Counted from the stretch's first letter, positions 1 through 9,232 are shown. The stretch: 64,000 nt of DNA from Pseudomonas sp. B6002 (GCF_013385985.1 NZ_JACAOY010000004.1:93216-157215); one strand, 5' to 3'. A program made the numbers and translations. Notes: generated by a model from the sequence alone, not told the origin.

Positions 1-1
1 T

Positions 2-1708
2 GATACCAACCAGATGCTCAACGACACCACCGCGTTCCGGCTCAACCTCATGGCCCATGGTAACGACGTGCCGGGGCGCGATTATGAAGATTACGAACGC
101 TGGGGCATTGCGCCTTCCATTGCGTTCGGCCTGGGCACACCGACGCGCGTCACCGTCAGTTACGAACACCAGAAAGACGACAACACCCCGCAATACGGCA
201 TCCCCATCTACAACGGCAAACCCATGCCGGGCGTGGGTTGGAGCGACTTCTACGGCTACCACAACATCAATGACCAACAGATCACCTCGGACGCGTTCAG
301 CCTGAAGCTCGAACACGACTTCAACGACGCCGTGTCCGTGCGCAACTTCACCCGCGTCGAGCGCGTGCGCCAAGACTTGCGCGCTTCTGGCCCCGAAGGC
401 GCGCAAGCCGGCTGCCTGGCCAGCGGCACCCAGATCACCGGCGCCCCATGCGCAGCCGGTCTGAACCCGGGCTTCTTCCAGCCAAGCGGCGGTTCGCTGG
501 GTAACGAGCGCAACACCCAGAACAAGATGTTCACCAACCAGACCGACGTGACCAGCCGCTTCAGCACCGGCTTCATCGACCACACGCTGGTGACCGGCAT
601 CGCCATCAGCCGTGAGGAATACGAGGCGGATACCGGAAAATGGCTGACCAACAGCAACGGCACCGCAATCGTGCCGCCACCGGTCAGCTTCAGCGACCCG
701 AACTCCTACTGGGCTGGACCGGTCAACTTCACCCGCGCGGCGCACGTCGACGGTGCGCTGAACAACCGTGCGGCCTACGCCTTCGACACGCTCAAGCTGA
801 ACCCGCAGTGGGAAATCAACGGCGGCCTGCGTTACGAGCACAACGCCGGCAGTTCGGTGACCAACGCCTACTCCACCAGCGGCGTGGAAACCCCGGGCCA
901 GCGCTACGGCCAAGCCGACGACCTGACCTCCTACCGCCTGGCACTGGTCTACAAGCCGGTGGAAAACGGCAGCTTCTATGTCGCCTACGGCAACAGCAAG
1001 ACGCCGTCCCAGGCCAGCGTGAACGGTGGCTGCTTCACCCCGGCCAAAAGCTCCAGCATCGCCACCAACAACTGCAACGTCGCCCCGGAAACCGCCGTCA
1101 GCTATGAGATCGGCACCAAGTGGGACTTCCTCGACAATGCCCTGTCGGTCACCGGCGCGATCTTCCGCAACGACCGCACCAACTACAAAGTCGCCGACCC
1201 CGACCCCACCAACCTGAGCGGTACGCAGTCCCTCGACGGCAAGGCACGGGCGGACGGCGTGGCACTGGGCCTGAGTGGCGCTATCACCGATCGCTGGAAA
1301 GTCTTCGCCAACTACACCTACCTCGATACCCGCGTCCTGCGCAGCGCCAGCGACTTTACCCTGGCCAACACCGGCTTCGACGCGCAGAAAGGCGAGCCCC
1401 TGCCGTTCACGCCCAAACACGCAGCCAGCCTGTGGACGGTGTACGACCTGCCCTACGACTTCCAAGTGGGCTACGGCATCACCGCGCAATCCAAGCAATA
1501 CCTGGTCAGCGCTGCCGGGGCACCGACGGCGCCCGGCTATGCGGTGCAGCGCGCGATGCTCGGCTACAAGGTCAACAAACAGCTGAACCTGCAGTTGAAC
1601 GTCAACAACCTGTTCGACAAGGACTACCTGACCCGCATCCGTAACAACGGCTGGGCTGTGCCAGGCGATGGCCGCGCAGCCGTCGTTTCCGCCGACTACA
1701 CGTTCTAA
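2..1708 (+). CDS. TonB-dependent siderophore receptor, 3' part (5' end outside window)
   Basis: The reading frame is open from the first bases of the window, so the ATG at 14 is internal and the signal peptide and plug domain lie upstream. What is visible is about 568 residues of a 22-strand outer-membrane beta-barrel: alternating aromatic/polar strands, a disulfide-type cysteine pair in a long extracellular loop (GCLAS...GAPC), the late motif NLFDKDYLTR and the terminal Phe (ADYTF) needed for barrel assembly. The layout resembles catecholate/xenosiderophore receptors of the Fiu/BfrD/FhuE type. Such receptors import ferric siderophores using TonB-ExbBD energy. The substrate cannot be told from this part. 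A REP element follows directly and separates it from the glutamate transport locus. Confidence 0.85.
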   Translation, partial: DTNQMLNDTTAFRLNLMAHGNDVPGRDYEDYERWGIAPSIAFGLGTPTRVTVSYEHQKDDNTPQYGIPIYNGKPMPGVGWSDFYGYHNINDQQITSDAFSLKLEHDFNDAVSVRNFTRVERVRQDLRASGPEGAQAGCLASGTQITGAPCAAGLNPGFFQPSGGSLGNERNTQNKMFTNQTDVTSRFSTGFIDHTLVTGIAISREEYEADTGKWLTNSNGTAIVPPPVSFSDPNSYWAGPVNFTRAAHVDGALNNRAAYAFDTLKLNPQWEINGGLRYEHNAGSSVTNAYSTSGVETPGQRYGQADDLTSYRLALVYKPVENGSFYVAYGNSKTPSQASVNGGCFTPAKSSSIATNNCNVAPETAVSYEIGTKWDFLDNALSVTGAIFRNDRTNYKVADPDPTNLSGTQSLDGKARADGVALGLSGAITDRWKVFANYTYLDTRVLRSASDFTLANTGFDAQKGEPLPFTPKHAASLWTVYDLPYDFQVGYGITAQSKQYLVSAAGAPTAPGYAVQRAMLGYKVNKQLNLQLNVNNLFDKDYLTRIRNNGWAVPGDGRAAVVSADYTF

Positions 1709-1716
1709 CCCGCCCC

Positions 1717-1803
1717 TGTAGGAGCTGGCTTGCCAGCGATCACATCACCTCGGTCACTCTGACAAACCGAGGTGCCTGAATCGCAGGCAAGCCAGCTCCT
1801 ACA
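1717..1803. repeat. REP inverted repeat
   Basis: Arms TGTAGGAGCTGGCTTGCC (1717-1734) and its reverse complement (1786-1803) are perfect over 18 bp. An inner pair (CACCTCGG/CCGAGGTG) extends the cruciform. It lies between the TonB receptor and the gltI promoter region and probably acts as a 3' transcript end or stabiliser. Confidence 0.9.
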
Positions 1804-1835
1804 TAAAAGCGTCGCCTAAAACACCTTCAGCGCCA

Positions 1836-1880
1836 TTCGGTTTTCCGAACGCCGCCCTCCCCCCGATTCGGTTTGCCGGA
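1836..1880 (+). promoter_or_regulatory. Two AauR-type upstream activating sites
   Basis: TTCGGTTTTCCGAA at 1836-1849 is a perfect TTCGG-N4-CCGAA dyad. TTCGGTTTGCCGGA at 1867-1880 differs by one base. The two sites are 31 bp apart, about three helical turns, and lie roughly 100-150 bp upstream of the predicted gltI transcription start, the usual place for a sigma-54 activator. The motif is the one I recall for AauR in P. putida, and aauR is encoded a few kb downstream. Confidence 0.8.
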
Positions 1881-1956
1881 TCCCTCGCTTAAAAATCCCC
1901 CGTCACACAAAGTTAATCTATATATAAATCAGATAGTTAACGGTTTGTTTCGGGTA

Positions 1957-1972
1957 TGGCACGACTCATGCT
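1957..1972 (+). promoter_or_regulatory. Sigma-54 (-24/-12) promoter of gltI
   Basis: TGGCACGACTCATGCT matches the RpoN consensus TGGCACG-N4-TTGCW with one mismatch. The -24 GG (1958-1959) and -12 GC (1970-1971) are exactly 12 bp apart. Transcription should begin near 1983, about 100 bp before the gltI ATG. Confidence 0.85.
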
Positions 1973-2084
1973 CTACACTCCCTGACGATTGCCTGAGACG
2001 CCTCAGGAGCCGTCATGGGCATTCGCTGTACAAGAGAGCCGTTTAGCCGGCTTCATAAAAAAAACAAATGTCGAGGAAGTATTG

Positions 2085-3011
2085 ATGCGCATCGTTCCCC
2101 ATATCCTGGGCGCAGCTATCGCTGCTGCTCTGATCAGCACTCCAGTTTTCGCCGCCGAACTCACCGGCACACTGAAGAAAATCAACGACTCCGGCACCAT
2201 CACCCTCGCGCACCGCGACAGCTCCATTCCGTTTTCCTACATCGCGGACGGTTCGGGCAAACCCGTGGGCTACTCCCACGACATTCAGTTGGCCATCGTT
2301 GAACAACTGAAAAAAGACCTGAACAAGCCCGACCTCAAGGTCAAGTACAACCTGGTGACCTCGCAAACCCGTATCCCGTTGATCCAGAACGGCACTGCGG
2401 ACGTTGAGTGCGGTTCCACCACCAACAACGCCGAACGCGCCCAGCAAGTTGATTTCACCGTCAACATCTTCGAAATCGGCACCCGTCTGCTGGTCAAGAA
2501 AGACAAGGATGGCAAACCGTCCTACGCTGACTTTGCCGACCTCAAAGGCAAGAACGTCGTGACCACCGCGGGCACCACGTCCGAGCGCATCATCAAAGCG
2601 ATGAACGCCGACAAGCAAATGGGCATGAACGTCATCTCCGCCAAAGACCACGGCGAATCCTTCCAGATGCTGGAAAGCGGCCGCGCCGTTGCCTTCATGA
2701 TGGACGACGCCCTGCTGGCCGGTGAAGAAGCCAAGGCCAAGAAGCCGGACGACTGGGTCATCACCGGTACTCCACAGTCCTTCGAAGCCTACGCGTGCAT
2801 GGTGCGTAAAGACGACCCAGCCTTCAAAAAGGCTGTCGATGACGCCATCGTCGCCCTGTACAAGTCCGGCGAGATCAACAAGATCTACAGCAAGTGGTTC
2901 GAGAGCCCGATCCCACCAAAAGGCCTGAACCTGAACTTCCCGATGAGCGACAAGGTGAAGGAGCTGATCGCCAACCCAAGCGACAAACCAGCGCCTGACG
3001 TAAAAATCTGA
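2085..3011 (+). CDS. gltI: Glutamate/aspartate ABC transporter periplasmic binding protein
   Basis: This 308-aa protein has a Sec signal peptide (MRIVPHILGAAIAAALISTPVFAA) and a type-II solute-binding fold: early TGTLKKINDSGTITLAHRDSSIPFSY, a conserved Arg in TSQTRIPLIQNG, then ECGSTTNNAERAQQVDFT. These features match GltI/AatJ. It captures glutamate/aspartate in the periplasm and delivers it to GltJKL. The ATG at 2085 is chosen over an upstream TTG because GAGGAAG lies 5 nt before it and the signal peptide starts there. It is first in gltIJKL, transcribed from the sigma-54 promoter at 1957-1972, presumably under AauSR and responding to acidic amino acids. Confidence 0.95.
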   Translation: MRIVPHILGAAIAAALISTPVFAAELTGTLKKINDSGTITLAHRDSSIPFSYIADGSGKPVGYSHDIQLAIVEQLKKDLNKPDLKVKYNLVTSQTRIPLIQNGTADVECGSTTNNAERAQQVDFTVNIFEIGTRLLVKKDKDGKPSYADFADLKGKNVVTTAGTTSERIIKAMNADKQMGMNVISAKDHGESFQMLESGRAVAFMMDDALLAGEEAKAKKPDDWVITGTPQSFEAYACMVRKDDPAFKKAVDDAIVALYKSGEINKIYSKWFESPIPPKGLNLNFPMSDKVKELIANPSDKPAPDVKI

Positions 3012-3030
3012 TACCTGACTAAGCTTATCT

Positions 3031-3056
3031 CCTGAGGGAGCCAACCCTCCCTCAGG
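3031..3056 (+). terminator. Stem-loop between gltI and gltJ
   Basis: CCTGAGGGAG (3031-3040) pairs perfectly with CTCCCTCAGG (3047-3056) across a 6-nt loop. No strong U tract follows, so it more likely protects the gltI 3' end or partly attenuates transcription. That would give more binding protein than permease, as is common in such operons. Confidence 0.7.
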
Positions 3057-3205
3057 CGTCTGTTACTACCTGCTGGCTTTAATGTGGAACACTCGACCTG
3101 GCGGTTTTCGAGCCGATCGCGTGTGCCTGGCGTTCACCGTCAGGCGGGAAAGGATCTTCCCCAAGCGGGTGCTTGTACATCGATCGATCTCGAGGGGAGA
3201 CCCTA

Positions 3206-3952
3206 ATGAATTACAACTGGGACTGGGGCGTGTTCTTCAAGTCCACCGGCGTTGGCAGCGAGACTTATCTCGACTGGTACATCGCTGGCCTGGGCTGGAC
3301 CATCGCCATCGCTGTCGTGGCATGGATTATCGCCTTGCTGCTGGGGTCCATTCTGGGCGTCATGCGCACCGTGCCAAACCGCATCGTATCGGGCATCGCG
3401 ACCTGCTACGTGGAACTGTTTCGTAACGTGCCGCTGCTGGTTCAGCTGTTTATCTGGTACTTCCTGGTACCGGACATGCTGCCGCAGAACCTGCAGGACT
3501 GGTACAAACAAGACCTGAACCCGACCACCTCGGCCTACCTGAGCGTTGTCGTGTGCCTGGGCCTGTTCACCGCCGCTCGCGTCTGTGAGCAAGTGCGCAC
3601 CGGTATCCAGGCGCTGCCACGGGGCCAGGAATCCGCCGCACGGGCCATGGGCTTCAAGCTGCCGCAGATCTACTGGAACGTGCTGCTGCCCCAGGCCTAC
3701 CGGATCATCATTCCGCCGCTCACCTCGGAATTCCTCAACGTCTTCAAGAACTCCTCCGTGGCGTCCTTGATCGGCCTGATGGAATTGCTGGCGCAGACCA
3801 AGCAGACCGCCGAGTTCTCGGCCAACCTGTTTGAAGCCTTCACCCTGGCCACGCTGATCTACTTCACCCTGAACATGAGCCTGATGCTGCTCATGCGCCT
3901 GGTCGAGAAGAAAGTCGCCGTGCCCGGCCTGATCTCCGTGGGGGGTAAATAA
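3206..3952 (+). CDS. gltJ: Glutamate/aspartate ABC transporter permease GltJ
   Basis: This 248-aa inner-membrane permease belongs to the HisMQ family. It has about five transmembrane segments, an N-terminal amphipathic part (NWDWGVFFKSTGVGSETYLDW) and the cytoplasmic EAA loop seen as ARAMGFKLPQIYWNVLLPQAYRIIIPP, which contacts the ATPase. The ATG at 3206 is preceded by GAGGGGAGA, so the upstream in-frame ATG at 3173 is rejected. Its stop overlaps the gltK start (TAATG), indicating translational coupling. With GltK it forms the heterodimeric channel of the importer. Confidence 0.93.
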   Translation: MNYNWDWGVFFKSTGVGSETYLDWYIAGLGWTIAIAVVAWIIALLLGSILGVMRTVPNRIVSGIATCYVELFRNVPLLVQLFIWYFLVPDMLPQNLQDWYKQDLNPTTSAYLSVVVCLGLFTAARVCEQVRTGIQALPRGQESAARAMGFKLPQIYWNVLLPQAYRIIIPPLTSEFLNVFKNSSVASLIGLMELLAQTKQTAEFSANLFEAFTLATLIYFTLNMSLMLLMRLVEKKVAVPGLISVGGK

Positions 3953-4623
3953 TGGACTTCGATTTCAGCGGCATCATCCCCGCCATCCCGGGCCTGTGGA
4001 ACGGCATGGTCATGACCTTGCAGTTGATGGTCATGGGCGTGGTCGGCGGTATTGCCCTTGGTACGGTCCTGGCGCTGATGCGCCTGTCGTCCAGCAAACT
4101 GCTGTCCCGCGTGGCCGGCGCCTACGTGAACTACTTCCGCTCGATCCCGCTGCTGCTGGTGATCACCTGGTTCTACCTGGCGGTGCCGTTCGTGCTGCGC
4201 TGGATCACTGGCGAAGACACCCCGATCGGCGCGTTCACCTCCTGCGTCGTGGCCTTCATGATGTTCGAAGCCGCGTATTTCTGTGAAATCGTGCGGGCCG
4301 GCGTGCAGTCGATCCCTAAAGGCCAGATGGCGGCGGCACAGGCCATGGGCATGACCTATGGCCAGACCATGCGCCTGATCATCCTGCCCCAGGCGTTCCG
4401 CAAGATGACCCCGTTGCTGCTGCAACAGTCGATCATCCTGTTCCAGGACACCTCGCTGGTCTACACCGTGGGCCTGGTGGACTTCCTCAACTCCGCCCGC
4501 TCCAACGGCGACATCATCGGCCGCTCCAACGAGTTCCTGATCTTCGCCGGTGTCGTCTACTTCATCATCAGCTTTTCCGCCTCGCTGCTGGTCAAGCGTC
4601 TGCAAAAAAGGTTTGCCGTATGA
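3952..4623 (+). CDS. gltK: Glutamate/aspartate ABC transporter permease GltK
   Basis: This 223-aa HisMQ-type permease starts with a conserved N-terminus ([23 protein letters not shown]), has about five membrane spans and carries the EAA loop [24 protein letters not shown]. It pairs with GltJ in the membrane. The start overlaps the gltJ stop by one base and the stop overlaps the gltL start as ATGA. The three membrane/ATPase genes are therefore tightly coupled. Confidence 0.93.
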   Translation: MDFDFSGIIPAIPGLWNGMVMTLQLMVMGVVGGIALGTVLALMRLSSSKLLSRVAGAYVNYFRSIPLLLVITWFYLAVPFVLRWITGEDTPIGAFTSCVVAFMMFEAAYFCEIVRAGVQSIPKGQMAAAQAMGMTYGQTMRLIILPQAFRKMTPLLLQQSIILFQDTSLVYTVGLVDFLNSARSNGDIIGRSNEFLIFAGVVYFIISFSASLLVKRLQKRFAV

Positions 4624-5354
4624 TCTCTATCAAGAACATCAACAAGTGGTATGGCGACTTCCAGGTGCTGACCGATTGCAGCACCGAGGTTAAAAAAGGC
4701 GAAGTGATCGTGGTGTGCGGGCCGTCGGGCTCGGGTAAATCCACCCTGATCAAGTGCGTCAACGCGCTGGAACCCTTCCAGAAGGGCGACATCGTGGTCG
4801 ACGGCACCTCCATCGCCGACCCGAAGACAGACTTGCCGAAGCTGCGCTCGCGCGTGGGCATGGTGTTCCAGCACTTCGAGCTGTTCCCGCACCTGACCAT
4901 CACCGAAAACCTGACCATCGCGCAGATCAAGGTGCTGGGCCGCAGCAAGGAAGAGGCCACCAAGAAAGGCCTGCAACTGCTCGAGCGCGTCGGCCTGTCG
5001 GCCCATGCCCACAAGCACCCGGGCCAGCTGTCCGGCGGCCAGCAACAACGTGTGGCGATCGCCCGCGCCCTGGCCATGGACCCGATCGTCATGCTGTTCG
5101 ACGAACCGACCTCGGCGCTGGACCCGGAGATGGTCAACGAAGTGCTCGACGTGATGGTGCAGCTGGCCCACGAAGGCATGACCATGATGTGCGTAACCCA
5201 CGAAATGGGCTTCGCCCGTAAAGTGGCCGACCGTGTGATCTTCATGGACGCCGGCAAGATCATCGAGGATTGCCCGAAGGAAGAGTTCTTCGGCGACATC
5301 AGCGCCCGCTCCGAACGCGCGCAGCACTTCCTCGAGAAAATCCTGCAGCACTAA
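4620..5354 (+). CDS. gltL: Glutamate/aspartate ABC transporter ATP-binding protein
   Basis: This 244-aa ABC ATPase is of the polar amino acid class (GlnQ/GltL). Visible motifs are Walker [10 protein letters not shown] (about residues 38-46), the Q-loop [10 protein letters not shown], the signature [15 protein letters not shown], Walker [13 protein letters not shown] and the switch His in CVTHEMGFA. It hydrolyses ATP to drive import through GltJK. It is the last gene of the transporter operon, and a REP element separates it from aauS. Confidence 0.95.
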   Translation: MISIKNINKWYGDFQVLTDCSTEVKKGEVIVVCGPSGSGKSTLIKCVNALEPFQKGDIVVDGTSIADPKTDLPKLRSRVGMVFQHFELFPHLTITENLTIAQIKVLGRSKEEATKKGLQLLERVGLSAHAHKHPGQLSGGQQQRVAIARALAMDPIVMLFDEPTSALDPEMVNEVLDVMVQLAHEGMTMMCVTHEMGFARKVADRVIFMDAGKIIEDCPKEEFFGDISARSERAQHFLEKILQH

Positions 5355-5389
5355 AACAGCGATGATCTCCGTGTGAGAAACGGGCTCGT

Positions 5390-5474
5390 GTAGGAGCTGG
5401 CTTGCCAGCGATAGGATCGCCTCGATGTCACTGACACACCGAGGTGCCTGCATCGCTGGCAAGCCAGCTCCTAC
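5390..5474. repeat. REP inverted repeat
   Basis: GTAGGAGCTGGCTTGCCAGCGAT and its reverse complement form the arms, with an inner CTCG/CGAG pair. It lies between gltL and aauS, and so could uncouple the sensor genes from the highly expressed transporter transcript. Confidence 0.9.
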
Positions 5475-5528
5475 AGGAACCTTGTTCGTCACGGGGCCAG
5501 CAGCGCTGGTTGACCCAAGGCATCTGTG

Positions 5529-7430
5529 ATGAAATGCGACCCCAACCCCTATCGCGCCGCGCCGCCATCACTTGCCGTGAAGCCTCGTCTGATTCGCCAA
5601 CTGTTCCTGCCGCCGTTGATCATCGCCCTGATGATCGGCTTGGGTTATATCGGCTTCTGGGTCAGTGAGTACTATGGCATCCGCACCCTCAGCGACAACG
5701 GCGAACGCCAGTTGGAGCTGCACGCTCGTACCGTCGAAAGCGAACTGAGCAAATACACCTACCTGCCCAGCCTGCTGGAACTGGAGTCCAGCGTGTCGAC
5801 GCTGCTGGCCGACCCGAACCAGGAAACCCGCAAGACCGTCAACGATTACCTCGAAGGCCTGAACCGACGCAGTCGCAGCCGGGCCATCTACGTGATGGAC
5901 ACCACCGGCCGTGTGCTGGCCACCAGTAACTGGCGCGACGCCGACAGTTACCAGGGTGAAGACCTGTCCTTTCGTGCCTATTTCCAGAACGCCGTGCGCG
6001 GCCAGCCCGGCCGTTTCTACGGCATCGGCAGCACCAACGGCGAACCCGGCTACTACCTCGCCCATGGCCTGGAAGAGCACGGCAAGATCATCGGCGTCGC
6101 CGTGGTCAAGGTGCGCCTCGAAGCCCTTGAAGAACGCTGGCAGCGCGCGCGCCTCGAAGCCTTCGTGAGCGACGAGAACGGCATCATCATTCTGTCCAGC
6201 GACCCGGCCCGTCGCCTCAAGGCCGTGCGCCCGCTGAGCGATGACACCAAGGAACGCCTGGCCCACAGCCTGCAATATTACTGGGCGACGCTGAACGAGC
6301 TTGAACCCCTGGCCCGCGAGCGCCTGAACGAAGGCACCGAAAAACTGACCTTCCCGGCCAATAGCGAAGTGGTCAACGACGAGCACGAAGTCAGCTACCT
6401 GGCACAAACCCGCCCGCTCAATGACACGCCATGGAATTTCACCCTGCTCACCCCGCTCAACGACCTGCGCCGGGCGGCCATCAACCAGGGCATCCTGGTG
6501 GCCGTGGCCTTTGGCCTGGTCGCGTTCCTGCTGATCGCCTGGAACGAGCGGCGCAAGGTCATCGCCACCCGCCTCGCCGCGCGGGAAGCCTTGCAGGAAG
6601 CCAACAGCCAGCTCGAACGGCGGATTGCCGAACGCACCGCCGACCTGCGTGCCAGCAACGAACGGCTCAAGGGCCAGATCCGCGAACGGCGCCAGGCCGA
6701 AGAAACCCTGCGCCGCGCCCAGGATGAACTGGTACAGGCCGGCAAACTGGCTGCTATCGGCCAGATGTCCACCAGCATCGCCCATGAACTGAACCAGCCA
6801 CTGGCCGCGCTGCGCACTTTGTCCGGCAACACAGTGCGCTTCCTCGAACGTGGGGCTCTGGACACCGCCAGCGCCAACCTCAAGACCATCAACGAACTGA
6901 TCGACCGCATGGGGCGCATCACCGCCAGCCTGCGCTCCTTTGCCCGGCGCGGTGACGACCAGGGTGAAGCCAGCCTCGCCAAGGCCGTGGATGCAGCCTT
7001 CCAGGTGCTCGGTGCACGCCTGGACAGCTTGCCGCTGACCCTGCACCGCGACTTTGCCAACGCCCAACTTCAAATCGACCAGACACGCCTGGAGCAGATC
7101 CTGGTCAATCTGATCGGCAACGCCCTCGACGCCATGCAGGCGCAACCGGCGCCCCAGCTGTGGCTCGAAGGCAGCAGCAGCGACGGCAAATACCGCCTGC
7201 AGGTACGCGACAACGGCCACGGCATCGACCCCGAGGCGCGCAAGCATTTGTTCGAACCGTTCTTCACCACCAAGCCCGGCGAACAAGGCCTGGGACTGGG
7301 TCTGACCCTTTCCGCCAGCCTCGCGGCGGCCACCGGCGGCAACCTCGCCGTCGAGCACCCGGCCAGTGGTGGTACTGCCTTTGTCTTGTGCCTGCCGTTG
7401 GTGGGCGCTCAAAAAGCTGAGTCGACATGA
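5529..7430 (+). CDS. aauS: Acidic amino acid sensor histidine kinase AauS
   Basis: This 633-aa DctB-type sensor kinase has TM1 near residues 22-42, a periplasmic double-Cache region, TM2 near 320-340 (GILVAVAFGLVAFLLIAW), a coiled coil, a HisKA domain with the phospho-His in STSIAHELNQPLAALR (His419), and an ATPase domain with N box LVNLIGNALDAM and G boxes DNGHGID and GLGLGLTLS. The ATG at 5529 is preferred to the GTG at 5526 because AAGG sits about 8 nt upstream. It overlaps aauR by 4 nt. Its position after gltIJKL and the AauR-type sites support sensing of external glutamate/aspartate. Confidence 0.88.
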   Translation: MKCDPNPYRAAPPSLAVKPRLIRQLFLPPLIIALMIGLGYIGFWVSEYYGIRTLSDNGERQLELHARTVESELSKYTYLPSLLELESSVSTLLADPNQETRKTVNDYLEGLNRRSRSRAIYVMDTTGRVLATSNWRDADSYQGEDLSFRAYFQNAVRGQPGRFYGIGSTNGEPGYYLAHGLEEHGKIIGVAVVKVRLEALEERWQRARLEAFVSDENGIIILSSDPARRLKAVRPLSDDTKERLAHSLQYYWATLNELEPLARERLNEGTEKLTFPANSEVVNDEHEVSYLAQTRPLNDTPWNFTLLTPLNDLRRAAINQGILVAVAFGLVAFLLIAWNERRKVIATRLAAREALQEANSQLERRIAERTADLRASNERLKGQIRERRQAEETLRRAQDELVQAGKLAAIGQMSTSIAHELNQPLAALRTLSGNTVRFLERGALDTASANLKTINELIDRMGRITASLRSFARRGDDQGEASLAKAVDAAFQVLGARLDSLPLTLHRDFANAQLQIDQTRLEQILVNLIGNALDAMQAQPAPQLWLEGSSSDGKYRLQVRDNGHGIDPEARKHLFEPFFTTKPGEQGLGLGLTLSASLAAATGGNLAVEHPASGGTAFVLCLPLVGAQKAEST

Positions 7431-8764
7431 ATATAGATCCCAAAGACCTTACCGTCCTGATCGTCGAAGACGACCCCCATGTGCTGCTCGGCTGCCAGCA
7501 AGCCCTGGCGCTGGAAGACATTCCCAGCGTGGGCGTGGGCAGCGCCGAAGAGGCGCTCAAGCGCATCGGCGAAAACTTTGCCGGCATCGTCATCAGCGAT
7601 ATCCGCCTGCCGGGCATCGATGGCCTGGAGTTGCTGACGCGCCTTAAGGCTTTGGATAAAAGCCTGCCAGTGGTGTTGATCACCGGGCACGGCGACATTT
7701 CCATGGCCGTCGGCGCCATGCGCAACGGCGCCTACGATTTCATGGAAAAACCCTTTTCTCCCGAGCGTCTGGTGGACGTGGTTCGCCGCGCCCTGGAGCA
7801 GCGTGGGCTGGCTCGGGAAGTCTGGTCGCTGCGCCGCCAGTTGGCCGAACGCGACTCCCTGGAAGGTCGCATCATCGGCCGCTCGCCGGCCATGCAGAAC
7901 CTGCGCGAACTGATCGCCAACGTCGCCGACACCTCGGCCAACGTGCTGATCGAAGGTGAGACCGGCACCGGCAAGGAGCTGGTCGCACGCTGCCTGCATG
8001 ATTTCAGTCGGCGTCACACCCACCAGTTCGTCGCCCTGAACTGCGGTGGCTTGCCGGAGAACCTGTTCGAAAGCGAGATCTTCGGCCACGAGGCCAACGC
8101 CTTCACCGGTGCCGGCAAGCGTCGTATCGGCAAGATCGAGCACGCCCATGAGGGCACACTGTTCCTCGATGAAGTGGAAAGCATGCCGATCAACCTGCAG
8201 ATCAAACTGCTGCGGGTGCTGCAGGAACGCACCCTCGAACGCCTGGGTTCGAACCAGAGCGTTGCGGTGGATTGCCGGGTGATCGCCGCCACCAAGTCCG
8301 ACCTCGACGAACTGAGCCGCGCCAGCCAATTCCGCAGCGACCTGTACTACCGCCTCAACGTGGTCACCCTGGAACTGCCGCCCCTGCGCGAGCGCCGCGA
8401 AGACATCCTGCAACTGTTCGAGCACTTTCTGCAGCAGTCGTCCCTGCGCTTCGACCGCACCGCGCCGGAGCTGGACAACCAGACCCTGTCGAGCCTGATG
8501 AGCCACGACTGGCCTGGCAACGTGCGTGAACTGCGTAACGTCGCCGAACGCTTCGCCCTGGGCCTGCCCGCCTTCAAGAAAAGCGGTACCGGCAGCGGCA
8601 ACCATGGCCTGGCGTTCACCGAAGCGGTGGAGGCGTTCGAACGCAACCTGCTCAACGATGCACTGCAACGCAGCGGCGGCAACCTGACCCAGGCCAGCCT
8701 GGAACTGGGCATGGCCAAGACCACGCTGTTCGACAAGGTCAAGAAATACGGGTTGAGCCACTGA
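7427..8764 (+). CDS. aauR: Sigma-54-dependent response regulator AauR
   Basis: This 445-aa NtrC/DctD-type activator has a receiver with phospho-acceptor Asp58 (ISDIRLPG) and K in FMEKPF, an AAA+ domain with Walker A GETGTGKE and Walker B GTLFLDEVE, and a C-terminal Fis-type helix-turn-helix (GGNLTQASLELGMAKTTLFDKVKKYGL). The sigma-54 contact loop reads NAFTGA instead of GAFTGA. AauS should phosphorylate it, after which it activates the gltI sigma-54 promoter from the TTCGG-N4-CCGAA sites. Its stop overlaps the glpM start by one base. Confidence 0.9.
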   Translation: MNIDPKDLTVLIVEDDPHVLLGCQQALALEDIPSVGVGSAEEALKRIGENFAGIVISDIRLPGIDGLELLTRLKALDKSLPVVLITGHGDISMAVGAMRNGAYDFMEKPFSPERLVDVVRRALEQRGLAREVWSLRRQLAERDSLEGRIIGRSPAMQNLRELIANVADTSANVLIEGETGTGKELVARCLHDFSRRHTHQFVALNCGGLPENLFESEIFGHEANAFTGAGKRRIGKIEHAHEGTLFLDEVESMPINLQIKLLRVLQERTLERLGSNQSVAVDCRVIAATKSDLDELSRASQFRSDLYYRLNVVTLELPPLRERREDILQLFEHFLQQSSLRFDRTAPELDNQTLSSLMSHDWPGNVRELRNVAERFALGLPAFKKSGTGSGNHGLAFTEAVEAFERNLLNDALQRSGGNLTQASLELGMAKTTLFDKVKKYGLSH

Positions 8765-9102
8765 TGGATCTGTTACTGAAGGCTGCCCTGGGCGCAGCGG
8801 TCGTGTTGATCCTGGCCGCGCTGGCCAAGACCAAGAACTACTACATCGCAGGCCTGGTGCCGCTGTTCCCGACCTTCGCGCTGATCGCTCATTACATCGT
8901 CGGCAAGGGCCGTTCGGTGGACGATTTGAAGACCACGATCCTGTTCGGGATGTGGTCGATCATTCCGTACTTTGTGTATTTGGCGACGCTGTATGTGATG
9001 GTCGACCGGATGCGGCTGGAGGCGTCCTTGGCCGTCGCAGCAGTAGCCTGGCTGATGGCCGCGACCGTGCTGGTCAGCATCTGGGTCCGCGTCCATTCCT
9101 GA
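8764..9102 (+). CDS. glpM: GlpM family inner-membrane protein
   Basis: This 112-aa protein consists almost entirely of four hydrophobic segments and contains the family-typical stretches AKTKNYYIAGLVPLFPTFALIAHY and TTILFGMWSIIPYFVYL. GlpM was described in P. aeruginosa beside the glycerol genes and linked to alginate production; its biochemical role is unknown. Here it is coupled to aauR (TGATG overlap) rather than to glp genes, so co-expression with the acidic amino acid system is likely but may be incidental. Confidence 0.85.
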   Translation: MDLLLKAALGAAVVLILAALAKTKNYYIAGLVPLFPTFALIAHYIVGKGRSVDDLKTTILFGMWSIIPYFVYLATLYVMVDRMRLEASLAVAAVAWLMAATVLVSIWVRVHS

Positions 9103-9119
9103 CCCAATGTGATCAAGAC

Positions 9120-9208
9120 TGTGGGAGCTGGCTTGCCTGCGATGGCGGTGTGTCTGTACCCAATGCGCTGCCTGATACACCGCTATCGCAGGCAAGCCAG
9201 CTCCCACA
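9120..9208. repeat. REP inverted repeat (GTGGGAG type)
   Basis: Arms TGTGGGAGCTGGCTTGCC and ATCGCAGGCAAGCCAGCTCC (continuing to 9208) lie between the convergent ends of glpM and the minus-strand response regulator. Confidence 0.9.
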
Positions 9209-9232
9209 TTCGGATCGGTGGCGGATAGAAAA

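Noticed and set aside
2043-3044. 333-codon frame antisense to gltI
   Set aside because: It is a shadow of a strongly supported gene in GC-rich DNA, has Val/Gly/His-rich random composition and no family resemblance.
5568-7412. 614-codon frame antisense to aauS
   Set aside because: It follows the third-position GC bias of the sensor kinase on the other strand; no start signal or recognisable domain.
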